From positions 1-9,613 of the forward strand of contig QIGJ01000119.1 of assembly GCA_003229995.1 (NCBI GenBank): DNA of 9,613 nt, in the 5' to 3' direction. The translations under genes were made by a program, and so were the position numbers. Source of the DNA: Gammaproteobacteria bacterium. Lineage in GTDB: Bacteria; Pseudomonadota; Gammaproteobacteria; SZUA-152. Numbering within the stretch: position 1 is the stretch's first letter; every line of letters begins with the position of its first letter. Shown here in pieces: positions 1 to 6,825 of the stretch. Under the pieces are notes generated by a model. The model ran no database searches, was not told the DNA's origin, and saw only the letters and a list, made by a program, of their open reading frames with translations.

Positions 1-62
1 TCTTCGCCCGTTCTTCAATCACAAAAGCTCGAAATAGAACGACTATTCCTGCACTTTTGTTC

Positions 63-129
63 AATCAGAACGAACGAATACGAACTAAATCTGGGCGCTA
101 AACCGGGAAGTTATTGCGTGCCCATTCCT
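63..129 (+). repeat. Left copy of a 67-bp inverted repeat
   Basis: This stretch matches the reverse complement of 6828-6894 at 61 of 67 positions by hand alignment; the differences are at 71, 90, 94, 99, 104 and 116. Identity stops abruptly on both sides. In the frame starting at 63 it encodes NQNERIRTKSGR, a stop, then TGKLLRAHS. That is the same peptide as the tail of the transposase-like remnant at the right copy, except that CAA (Gln) is TAA here. Three of the six differences fall in third positions of this frame, which supports a coding origin. Only 62 bp lie between this copy and the window edge, so its parent gene cannot be judged. It is probably a dispersed remnant of the same element. 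Confidence 0.75.
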
Positions 130-246
130 TAGCGCTTAATTCATATTTAAACACGGTAATATAAATATTCACATCATTTATCCACTGGTGCGGTATCTCC
201 ATGTGGGTGGTTTTGTTGACTTATGGCGCATGAGGTGTCTGAAAAA

Positions 247-3200
247 TTACTGATGTTTGTACCGAAATGCATAATACATCACCGGAATTACCACTAAGGT
301 CAGTAGCGTTGAAACCAGAATGCCAAAAATCAGCGAAATAGCCAGACCACTGAAAATAGGGTCATCAAGAATAAACAGCGCCCCCAACATGGCAGCTAGG
401 CCAGTGAGTACAATAGGTTTGGCACGCACCGCACCCGCACGCAGCACGGCCGTTTCAAGCGCCACCCCTGCGGCGACCTGTTGCTGAATAAAGTCCACGA
501 GTAAAATAGAATTACGCACAATAATGCCCATCAGTGCAATCATGCCAATCATTGAAGTCGCGGTATAGTGTGCGCCCAGCAATGCATGCCCCGGCATTAC
601 GCCAATAATGGTCAACGGAATCGGTGCCATGATAATCAATGGCACAAGGTAAGAACGAAACTGTGCCACAACCAGTAAATAAATTAATATAATGCCGACA
701 CCATAGGCAATACCCATGTCACGAAAGGTTTCAAATGTGATCTGCCATTCACCATCCCATTTTAGGCTGTATTCATAGGGGTTTTCAGGTTGTACAAAGA
801 AATATTGTGTCAATGCGCCAGTAGCTGTCCGAGTGTGTTCATCCAGTTGCGCGGCAATTTCAAACATGCCGTATAACGGACTATCCAGTTTGCCCGCCAG
901 ATCACCGGTGACAAACACCACCGGTAACAGGTCTTTGTGATAAATTGCCTGCTCACGGGTGCTGTGCTCTATCGTCACCACATCGGACAGGGAGACCAGC
1001 GCATCTGTTTTTTCGCTGATGTTTTCATGTACGTCTGCCCGCAATTTCAGCGACATCAATGAGGCAATTGTCCCTTTATCAGCCACGCTGAATTCGATAC
1101 GTATCGGCAGCGGATATTTTACCTGCGTACTGTGCAGATAACTGACATCTTCGCCCTCCAGCGCCATGGCAATGGCCGCTACCACATTCTGTTGAGACAC
1201 ACCCAATAAAGCAGCTTTGACACGATCCACTTTCATGATCAGTCTTGGCGCTTGCGCTTCCACACTGTCGTCCACATCCACTACGTCTGCTGTATTCTCA
1301 AAAACTGTGCGTACCTGCCGGGCGACCTGTCGTTGGCCGTCATAATCAATGCCGTAAATTTCTGCAACCAATGGTGCCTGCACGGGCGGGCCCGGTGGTA
1401 CTTCCACCACTTTCACATTGGCACCGAGACGCCGACCAATTTTCACCAACGGCGCACGTACGGCTGCCGCGATGTCGTGACTCTTGCGCTCACGTTCATG
1501 TCTGGGTGCCAGATTGACCTGTACATCACCCACATTGGCACCTCGGCGCAAATAATACTGACGCACTAACCCGTTAAAGTTAATCGGTGAAGCCGTACCT
1601 GCATAAGCCTGATAATTTTCCACCTCTGGCACCGTCACCAGATATTGGCCTATCTCGCGCAGCACTCGTGCCGTTTCTTCCACACTGCTGCCTTCCGGCA
1701 TATCCACTATCACCTGAAATTCAGATTTGTTATCAAATGGCAACATTTTCAGCACCACCAGTTTAAACACAGGCAAAGCAACGGAAATGGCAATCAGTAG
1801 CATCACGCCGCCTAACAATAACCAGCGATTCTTTCGCCCGCGGTTACCGCGTAACATCGGCCCCATAAAGCGCTGAAACAGGGCAAACAACCGACTGTTA
1901 TCTTCTTCGCTCGTTGTTTCTGTGTTATCTGTCTTGCGCTGCCGTTTACGGTGCAGCAGTTTGTAAGTCATCCACGGTGTCACCACAAAAGCCACGGCCA
2001 GTGAGATCAGCATGCCCATGCTGGCATTGATGGGAATGGGGCTCATGTATGGCCCCATGAGGCCGGAAACAAAGGCCATGGGGAGCAACGCAGCAATCAC
2101 GGCAAAGGTCGCCAAAATGGTCGGGCCACCCACTTCATCCACGGCCAGTGGAATGATTTCCCTCAGGTTTTTATCGCTCATTTTCATGTGACGGTGAATA
2201 TTTTCCACCACCACAATAGCGTCATCCACCAAAATACCAATGGAAAAAATTAGCGCAAACAGCGACACCCGGTTAATGGTAAAGCCCCAGGCCCAGGAGG
2301 CAAACAAGGTGGCGGCCAACGTAATCACCACAGCGGCGCCCACAATAAAGGCCTCACGCAACCCTAGCGCAAACAGCACCAGTAACATCACAAAACCGGT
2401 GGCGAACACCAGTTTGCTAATCAGTTTCTGCGCCTTGTCATTGGCCGTGGCACCGTAATTACGCGTTACCGTGGCATGAATACCATCCGGAACAAACGTG
2501 CCCTTCAACTGTTCAAACCGGTTGATCACCTTGTTGGCCACATCCACCGCATTCACACCGTTTTTTTTGGCAACAGCCACTGTCACTGCTGGATAATCCC
2601 CTTGCGCATTGCCTAACCAGACATAATGCTCAGGCTGATCAGCCCCCAAACGAACCTCGGCCACATCAGACAAACGAATCGGTCGGCCATCACGCACCCC
2701 CACCACTAATGCGCCCACTTCTTGCGCGGTCGCCAGAAACTGTCCGGCATGTACCTGAATTTCCGTATTGTCTGCCACCAGTTGCCCTGCGTGTTGCGAG
2801 TGGTTGGCCATTTGCAGGGTGCGGCGTAAATCATCCAGTGCAATACCATAACCCGACAACCGTGCAGCATCCGGCAACACACGCACCACCCTGTCGGCAC
2901 CACCGACAATATCAATATCCCGGGTACCCGGTACCCGCTTCAGTTCGGCTTCAATGGCGTGCGCCACCTGTTGTAACTCATAGGCACCTGTGGATGTATC
3001 TTCACTCCATAACGTCAGGGTAACAATGGGGACATCATCAATACCTTTGGGTTTGATAATGGGTTGTCCGACACCGATATTTTGAGGTAACCAATCCTGG
3101 TTAGAATAAATCGCGTTATACAGGCGCACAATGGCCTGGGTCCGGTCCTCACCCACTTCAAATTGCACCGTGAGCACCGACTGTCCCATACGGGAAACAG

Positions 3201-3465
3201 AATAAACGTGTTTGATACCAGAAATTTCCGAAAGAATTTGCTCGGCTGGCGTGCTGACCAGACGCTCGACTTCCTGTGCACTGGCACCCGGAAAAGCAAT
3301 AAAGACATTAGCAAAAGTCACATTGATTTGTGGCTCTTCTTCACGCGGCGTCACCAGCACCGCAAACACACCCAGTAACAAACACACCAGCGCCAGCAAA
3401 GGCGTGATTTCAGAGATCAAAAAAGTATTGGCAATACGCCCGGATAAACCCAATTTTGTATTCAT
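247..3465 (-). CDS. RND-family efflux permease, inner-membrane proton antiporter
   Basis: This 1072-residue protein has the usual length and layout of a tripartite-pump RND permease. TM1 is at about residues 19-39 and is followed by the PREEEPQI-type motif (residues 40-47). A first periplasmic loop reaches to about 345, and a TM block runs from about 350 to 505. A charged cytoplasmic linker (about 505-548), TM7, a second periplasmic loop and a C-terminal TM block (about 920-1066) complete it. TM4 carries the paired aspartates of the proton relay (GILVDDAIVVVEN, D414 and D415). In TM10 the position of AcrB Lys940 is Arg984 (GIIVRNSILLVDF). The ATG at 3465 lies 3 bp after the adaptor stop, so translation is probably coupled. 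The substrate cannot be inferred. The family is certain; drug, solvent or metal specificity is not. No TolC-like gene is nearby, so an outer-membrane partner must come from elsewhere. Confidence 0.95.
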   Translation of the reverse strand: MNTKLGLSGRIANTFLISEITPLLALVCLLLGVFAVLVTPREEEPQINVTFANVFIAFPGASAQEVERLVSTPAEQILSEISGIKHVYSVSRMGQSVLTVQFEVGEDRTQAIVRLYNAIYSNQDWLPQNIGVGQPIIKPKGIDDVPIVTLTLWSEDTSTGAYELQQVAHAIEAELKRVPGTRDIDIVGGADRVVRVLPDAARLSGYGIALDDLRRTLQMANHSQHAGQLVADNTEIQVHAGQFLATAQEVGALVVGVRDGRPIRLSDVAEVRLGADQPEHYVWLGNAQGDYPAVTVAVAKKNGVNAVDVANKVINRFEQLKGTFVPDGIHATVTRNYGATANDKAQKLISKLVFATGFVMLLVLFALGLREAFIVGAAVVITLAATLFASWAWGFTINRVSLFALIFSIGILVDDAIVVVENIHRHMKMSDKNLREIIPLAVDEVGGPTILATFAVIAALLPMAFVSGLMGPYMSPIPINASMGMLISLAVAFVVTPWMTYKLLHRKRQRKTDNTETTSEEDNSRLFALFQRFMGPMLRGNRGRKNRWLLLGGVMLLIAISVALPVFKLVVLKMLPFDNKSEFQVIVDMPEGSSVEETARVLREIGQYLVTVPEVENYQAYAGTASPINFNGLVRQYYLRRGANVGDVQVNLAPRHERERKSHDIAAAVRAPLVKIGRRLGANVKVVEVPPGPPVQAPLVAEIYGIDYDGQRQVARQVRTVFENTADVVDVDDSVEAQAPRLIMKVDRVKAALLGVSQQNVVAAIAMALEGEDVSYLHSTQVKYPLPIRIEFSVADKGTIASLMSLKLRADVHENISEKTDALVSLSDVVTIEHSTREQAIYHKDLLPVVFVTGDLAGKLDSPLYGMFEIAAQLDEHTRTATGALTQYFFVQPENPYEYSLKWDGEWQITFETFRDMGIAYGVGIILIYLLVVAQFRSYLVPLIIMAPIPLTIIGVMPGHALLGAHYTATSMIGMIALMGIIVRNSILLVDFIQQQVAAGVALETAVLRAGAVRAKPIVLTGLAAMLGALFILDDPIFSGLAISLIFGILVSTLLTLVVIPVMYYAFRYKHQ

Positions 3466-3468
3466 TCC

Positions 3469-4548
3469 CTATCTGGCACGCTGTGTTTTCAACAACACAC
3501 CAGCCTTCAGCGGATGCAGCGCCACCTGCTCCCCGGCCTCCAGCCCCGCCAATACTTCAACCGCTTTACCCGCAGCCTCATCCGCAAACGACTGGCCAAT
3601 GCGCACAGCGCGAAAACCCACCTGCCCCTGCGCATCCACCACATATACCGCCGTCACTTCACTGCGATGTACCACAGCACGGGCAGGTACCAACAAACGG
3701 GGTTTTTCACCAATCACAAAATATGCCTTGGCAAACATGCCAGGGTAAAACCCGGCAGATACAGATGGTAACTCCGCACGCACAGTAAAATTGTGGCTGG
3801 CCGCATCAGCGTAGGGATAAACCGTTATATCCTTGCTGATGACCGACTCGGTACGATCAATACTAATACGCACCTCACCATGCTGGCGCACTGCAGCAAC
3901 CATTGATTGCGGCACACTCGTTGTCGCACGTAATTTTTCCAGTGAAAATCCCGTCATCAACGGCGTGCCTGGACGCACCCGCTCCCCCACATTGACATGA
4001 CGCTTCACCACAATACCGGCATAAGGTGCGCGCACCACCGTGTATTCCAGTTGCTGGTGCGCCTCTTTGAGATCGGCCTCTGCGGCCTTCACCCGTTGTT
4101 CTGCCGCTTTAAGATCAGCACTACTTTTATCCAGTGCTGATCTCGCTACCAGCTTGCGGGCAAACACGGACTTTATACGAGTATGCTCGGCCTGTGCCTG
4201 GACCCGACGCGCAACCGCTTCTTTTTGTCCCGCCTCGGCACGCGCCAGCCCGGCCTGCTGTTCCTCATCGGTAAAACGCAGCAAGACCTCCTCCTGCTCG
4301 ACCACATCATCCACATCAAAAAAGATTTGCGTGATACGTCCTGTGGTTTCGGCTGCCACAGTCGCCTGATGCACCGCTTCGATCAGCGCATCAGCAACAA
4401 AAATGTCCGGCTTCACCTGTTGCCCCACCGTTGCCACAACTAGCGACTCGGCGGCAAAAGCGGGCATCGATACCCATATCCACATCAGTAAAGCAACGAC
4501 TCCCTGTTGCCACCGGTATCGGGACAAAATCATGCGATGTTTCACCAT
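3469..4548 (-). CDS. RND efflux periplasmic adaptor (membrane fusion protein, HlyD/AcrA type)
   Basis: This 359-residue periplasmic adaptor would link the downstream RND permease to an outer-membrane channel. The ATG at 4548 is preferred over the in-frame TTG at 4617: it has AGGGAG 8 nt upstream, and it places a typical signal peptide at the N terminus (basic start, hydrophobic core about residues 17-28, cleavage after AFA at residue 32). Next come the first lipoyl half (GRITQIFFDVDDVVEQEEV), an Ala/Glu/Gln-rich alpha-helical hairpin (roughly residues 95-165), the second lipoyl half (RAPYAGIVVKRHVNVGERV) and a beta-barrel plus membrane-proximal region to the C terminus. There is no lipobox, so it is probably a soluble periplasmic protein rather than a lipoprotein. 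It is first in the operon with the permease. Family assignment is firm; the transported compound is unknown. Confidence 0.93.
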   Translation of the reverse strand: MVKHRMILSRYRWQQGVVALLMWIWVSMPAFAAESLVVATVGQQVKPDIFVADALIEAVHQATVAAETTGRITQIFFDVDDVVEQEEVLLRFTDEEQQAGLARAEAGQKEAVARRVQAQAEHTRIKSVFARKLVARSALDKSSADLKAAEQRVKAAEADLKEAHQQLEYTVVRAPYAGIVVKRHVNVGERVRPGTPLMTGFSLEKLRATTSVPQSMVAAVRQHGEVRISIDRTESVISKDITVYPYADAASHNFTVRAELPSVSAGFYPGMFAKAYFVIGEKPRLLVPARAVVHRSEVTAVYVVDAQGQVGFRAVRIGQSFADEAAGKAVEVLAGLEAGEQVALHPLKAGVLLKTQRAR

Positions 4549-4556
4549 AACCAACA

Positions 4557-4562
4557 CTCCCT
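4557..4562 (-). promoter_or_regulatory. Ribosome-binding site deciding the adaptor start
   Basis: On the minus strand AGGGAG lies 8 nt before the ATG at 4548. Neither the upstream TTG at 4617 nor the downstream ATG at 4533 gives both a good Shine-Dalgarno and a complete signal peptide. This site is the main reason for calling the start at 4548. Confidence 0.7.
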
Positions 4563-4635
4563 GCAAACAATAAACGGGCTCGACCACCCCAGCCCTCAGC
4601 AAAATTAAACGAATCAATAGCGTAGCAGCTTATTT

Positions 4636-4657
4636 TATATTAGAAAAGTCTAATATA
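4636..4657. promoter_or_regulatory. 9-4-9 dyad, candidate repressor operator for the efflux operon
   Basis: The arms TATATTAGA and TCTAATATA are perfect inverted repeats separated by AAAG. The dyad is 87 bp upstream of the adaptor ATG (minus strand) and 86 bp upstream of the lipoprotein ATG (plus strand), inside the divergent intergenic region. The minus strand contains a TATAAA-like -10 element overlapping its edge, with only a weak -35. A 22-bp TA-rich dyad of this size is typical for dimeric winged-helix or TetR-type repressors; the ATTAGA-N4-TCTAAT core resembles ArsR-type sites in general appearance. No regulator gene lies in the window, so the identity of any binding protein is inference. 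It has no following T-run, so it is not an obvious terminator. Confidence 0.5.
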
Positions 4658-4718
4658 GAAATTGGGCTGAACTCGACATAGCCCGTATACTCGAACAAGC
4701 GTGAGACTCTTTCACCGC

Positions 4719-4745
4719 TTGACATGCTCGTAACAGGATTACTAT
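4719..4745 (+). promoter_or_regulatory. Possible promoter of the lipoprotein gene
   Basis: A consensus -35 TTGACA (4719-4724) is followed after a short 15-nt spacer by TACTAT (4740-4745). If it is used, transcription would begin near 4752, after the first ATG (4744), and only the second ATG (4765) could be translated. The short spacer makes this uncertain. Confidence 0.3.
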
Positions 4746-4775
4746 GCAGACAAACAGGATTACCATGCAGACAAA
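4732..4775 (+). repeat. 21-bp tandem duplication of ribosome-binding site plus start codon
   Basis: Two copies of a 21-bp unit stand head to tail (4732-4752 and 4753-4773, matching on to 4775). They differ only at 4743/4764 (T/C). Each copy contains ACAGGATTAC followed by ATGCAGACAAA, so each carries an AGGA Shine-Dalgarno 5 nt or so before an ATG. The period is a multiple of three, so both ATGs (4744, 4765) are in the same frame and the lipoprotein gains seven N-terminal residues if the first is used. Confidence 0.9.
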
Positions 4776-5472
4776 ACGTTTATTGCTCACAATAATGGCC
4801 GTACTGGTTATTGCCCTACTGGCAGGCTGCGCTTCCCCGTTTATGGTACAGGTCAGCGCGATTGCTGATCCCAAAGCCAGCACCGGCAACACCCGCTACA
4901 TACTGCTCAACGGCATCACCGAAGAACAGAAAGACGACCTTTTTTTCCGTGAATTCAGCGCCTACTTTATCCCCATACTGGCGGAAAAAGGCTATCAACG
5001 TGTCGAATCCCGCGAAAATGCCGACATAGAAATTTTCTTTCGTTACGCTGTTTCCGAAGGTCACACCGGCATGAACACTTTCGCTCGCCCCATATACGAA
5101 ACCGTTGGTGGCAACACTATCAATATCACCAGAACCCGGACAGATGACGACGGTGCAACCACCACCACGCGCAGCACCGTACACGTTCCCCTACAAACAT
5201 TCTACGCTGGCACCGTTATCGAAAACCGCAGCTACACCCTGTACACCAGCAGCGCTGCACTGGAAGCCTATAAAATGAAACCGGCGGGTAAAATCCTGTG
5301 GAAAACTCTGATGAACACCACCAACGAAACCAACGACCTGCGCACCACCATGCCCATCATGGCCGCAGCTGCCGCACCCTACATCGCTGGCAACAGCGGA
5401 GCCGCAAAAAAAATTCGGCTCAAACGAGATGACCCAAGAATCCGCGCAATCAAGAAAAATGCGGGGCAGTAA
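4744..5472 (+). CDS. Probable outer-membrane lipoprotein, DUF4136-like
   Basis: The protein has 242 residues from the first ATG, or 235 from the second (4765). Its signal peptide has a hydrophobic core and the lipobox LLAGC; the lipidated cysteine is residue 29 (22 from the second ATG). Ala and Ser follow the cysteine, with no Asp at +2, which suggests outer-membrane sorting. The mature part has a stretch of the kind seen in DUF4136-type lipoproteins (YILLNG, a Phe-rich segment, EKGYQRV, then ADIEIFFRYAVSEG at about 98-111). A Thr-rich middle and a basic C-terminal tail follow. The 21-residue signal peptide from 4765 is closer to typical lipoprotein length, so that start is equally or more likely. 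It is divergent from the efflux operon and shares its control region. The family call is by sequence feel only and the function is unknown. Confidence 0.8.
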   Translation: MQTNRITMQTKRLLLTIMAVLVIALLAGCASPFMVQVSAIADPKASTGNTRYILLNGITEEQKDDLFFREFSAYFIPILAEKGYQRVESRENADIEIFFRYAVSEGHTGMNTFARPIYETVGGNTINITRTRTDDDGATTTTRSTVHVPLQTFYAGTVIENRSYTLYTSSAALEAYKMKPAGKILWKTLMNTTNETNDLRTTMPIMAAAAAPYIAGNSGAAKKIRLKRDDPRIRAIKKNAGQ

Positions 5473-5527
5473 CAGCACGCCAATGTAAAGAACTATCGTA
5501 TATCGGAGTTTGCACTGGATGGTGCCT

Positions 5528-5557
5528 TTGAAATTTTAGGTAAAAAATGTGCATAAT
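5528..5557 (+). promoter_or_regulatory. Candidate sigma-70 promoter for the heme-barrel/SprT-like unit
   Basis: TTGAAA (5528-5533) and CATAAT (5552-5557) are separated by 18 nt. The predicted transcription start near 5564 would give a leader of about 68 nt ahead of the ATG at 5632. A good ribosome-binding site GAGGA (5620-5624) sits 7 nt before that ATG. Confidence 0.5.
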
Positions 5558-5567
5558 CAGATAGCAG

Positions 5568-5601
5568 GAGGTTCCGGAAACCTCACCCTTGTTTTGACAA
5601 G
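5568..5601 (+). other. Two stem-loops in the 5' leader of the heme-barrel gene
   Basis: Stem-loop 1 pairs GAGGTT (5568-5573) with AACCTC (5579-5584) around CCGGA. Stem-loop 2 pairs CTTGT (5588-5592) with ACAAG (5597-5601) around TTTG. Stem-loop 1 would lie within a few nucleotides of the predicted mRNA 5' end and contains an orphan AGGAGGT Shine-Dalgarno-like sequence with no start codon at a suitable distance. It could stabilise the mRNA or act as a ribosome standby site, or it could be a weak terminator of the lipoprotein gene. The stems are short. Confidence 0.35.
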
Positions 5602-5631
5602 CACAACATCACTTGATTTGAGGACACACCC

Positions 5632-6198
5632 ATGAGTAATGAAACCAGTATCGATTACGGCCCGTTAACAGATTTGATGGGTACCTGGAAAGGTGACAAG
5701 GGGCTTGATGTCGCACCAGAACCGGACGGTGTCGAAAACAACCCTTATTATGAAACCATTATCTTTGAGCCCATTGGCGATGTCACCAACGCAGAGTCAC
5801 AAATTTTAATGGTATTACACTATCGACAGGTGGTACGCCGCAAATCCACCGACAAGGTATTTCATGATGAAACTGGTTACTGGATGTGGGACTCACGCAA
5901 CAAAACCATTATGCATTCGTTCACCATCCCTCGTGCAATTTGTGTGCTGGCAGGAGGGAAACATACCGGATTAAAAAATAAAGACGGTAGTGTGACGCTG
6001 GACGTTTCCGCCAATGTTGATGATACCCAGTGGGGTATTATTCAATCACCCTTTATGCAGGACAACGCACGTACCACAGAATTTCGGCACCACATCACCG
6101 TGGGCAATGGCAAACTATCTTATTCAGAAACCACCATCGTCGATATTTACGGAAAAATTTTTGAACACACGGATGACAATGAATTATTGTTGCAATGA
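5632..6198 (+). CDS. Nitrobindin/THAP4-like heme-binding beta-barrel (FABP-like) protein
   Basis: This 188-residue soluble protein has no signal peptide. It begins with the LMGTWKGDKG segment (residues 15-24), typical of the nitrobindin/THAP4-type beta-barrel (formerly DUF1794). Alternating beta-strand segments follow: YYETIIFEPIGDV, ILMVLHYRQVV, HDETGYWMWD. It ends with LSYSETTIVDIYGKIFEHTDDN, in which His179 is the best candidate for the C-terminal axial heme ligand. Family members bind ferric heme in a ten-stranded barrel and can react with NO or peroxynitrite; whether this one binds heme is inference. GAGGA 7 nt before the ATG supports the start. The last four bases (ATGA) are shared with the next gene, so the two are very likely co-translated. 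Confidence 0.7.
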   Translation: MSNETSIDYGPLTDLMGTWKGDKGLDVAPEPDGVENNPYYETIIFEPIGDVTNAESQILMVLHYRQVVRRKSTDKVFHDETGYWMWDSRNKTIMHSFTIPRAICVLAGGKHTGLKNKDGSVTLDVSANVDDTQWGIIQSPFMQDNARTTEFRHHITVGNGKLSYSETTIVDIYGKIFEHTDDNELLLQ

Positions 6199-6731
6199 AT
6201 CAAAAAATACCAACCATTACCTCGATAACACCTGAACAACAGCAACAAGTTATTGAGTGCACTTCTGACCTGTTACAGCAATGCCAACACCACTTCGGGC
6301 TGGCATTTAAACCCGTTAATATCCGGTTCGATTTACGTGGTAGAAGTTCAGGTATGTATGTGCTAAAGCACAAACAACGCTATCTCCGTTTTAACCCATT
6401 TATTTTTGCAAAGTATTTTGATGACAGTCTGAAGACAACCGTTCCGCATGAAGTAGCTCACTATGTTTCGGATATTTTGTTTGGTATTAAAAATATCCGA
6501 CCTCATGGAAAGGAGTGGCAGGCCATTATGCACAAGCTGGGAGTGGAGCCCAAAGTAACGGGGAATTATGATCTCTCAGGAATACCACTCAAGCGGCAAC
6601 GTCGTTTTACTTATGCCTGTAACTGTATGATGCATCAGCTGACAACGGTCAGGCACAATAAAGTAACAACTGGCAAAGCGCATTACTTTTGCCAAAAATG
6701 TGATGGGCGGTTAAATCGGCAGTCACGGTAG
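6195..6731 (+). CDS. SprT-like zinc metalloprotein
   Basis: This 178-residue cytoplasmic protein has the SprT-like layout. An N-terminal helical part is followed by the metalloprotease motif HEVAH (His85, Glu86, His89) and a likely third ligand His104 in RPHGKEW. A C-terminal zinc ribbon has CNC at 142-144 and CQKC at 166-169. The length suits bacterial SprT proteins (about 165-180 residues). Eukaryotic relatives (SPRTN) cleave DNA-protein crosslinks; the bacterial role is poorly defined. The ATG overlaps the stop of the heme-barrel gene (ATGA), indicating translational coupling. An unusual number of Gln residues precedes the domain (PEQQQQVIE). No clear terminator follows. The sprT symbol is likely but not given, because the standard genomic neighbour of sprT is not visible. 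Confidence 0.88.
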   Translation: MNQKIPTITSITPEQQQQVIECTSDLLQQCQHHFGLAFKPVNIRFDLRGRSSGMYVLKHKQRYLRFNPFIFAKYFDDSLKTTVPHEVAHYVSDILFGIKNIRPHGKEWQAIMHKLGVEPKVTGNYDLSGIPLKRQRRFTYACNCMMHQLTTVRHNKVTTGKAHYFCQKCDGRLNRQSR

Positions 6732-6825
6732 GAACGCCGATCACTCAGTGCCCTCCCCCCATTCAGATCTCCGCAGTGAGGTTTGCTGACAATTTTCGAT
6801 TGGTTAATGCCGTACTGGCTGCATT

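Noticed and set aside
98..202. Minus-strand 34-codon frame beginning MEIPHQWINDV just downstream of the permease
   Set aside because: It looks somewhat protein-like but has no ribosome-binding site, and its end runs into the 67-bp repeat, whose better coding frame is on the other strand.
3212..3748. Long plus-strand open frame opposite the permease/adaptor junction
   Set aside because: It lies antisense to two well-supported genes, has low-complexity Ala/Pro/Thr/Ser-rich content and no domain; it is a by-product of GC-rich coding DNA.
4650..4892. Minus-strand frame upstream of the adaptor
   Set aside because: It runs across the divergent promoter region and the lipoprotein start, has no ribosome-binding site and encodes a Cys/Ile-rich sequence arising from the tandem repeat.
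4816..5478. Two minus-strand open frames inside the lipoprotein gene
   Set aside because: They are Gly/Val-rich shadows of a gene with a clear lipobox and consistent coding reading on the plus strand.
6740..6785. Possible hairpin terminator after the SprT-like gene (TCACT ... AGTGA)
   Set aside because: The stem is only 5 bp, the loop is about 30 nt and there is no T-run.
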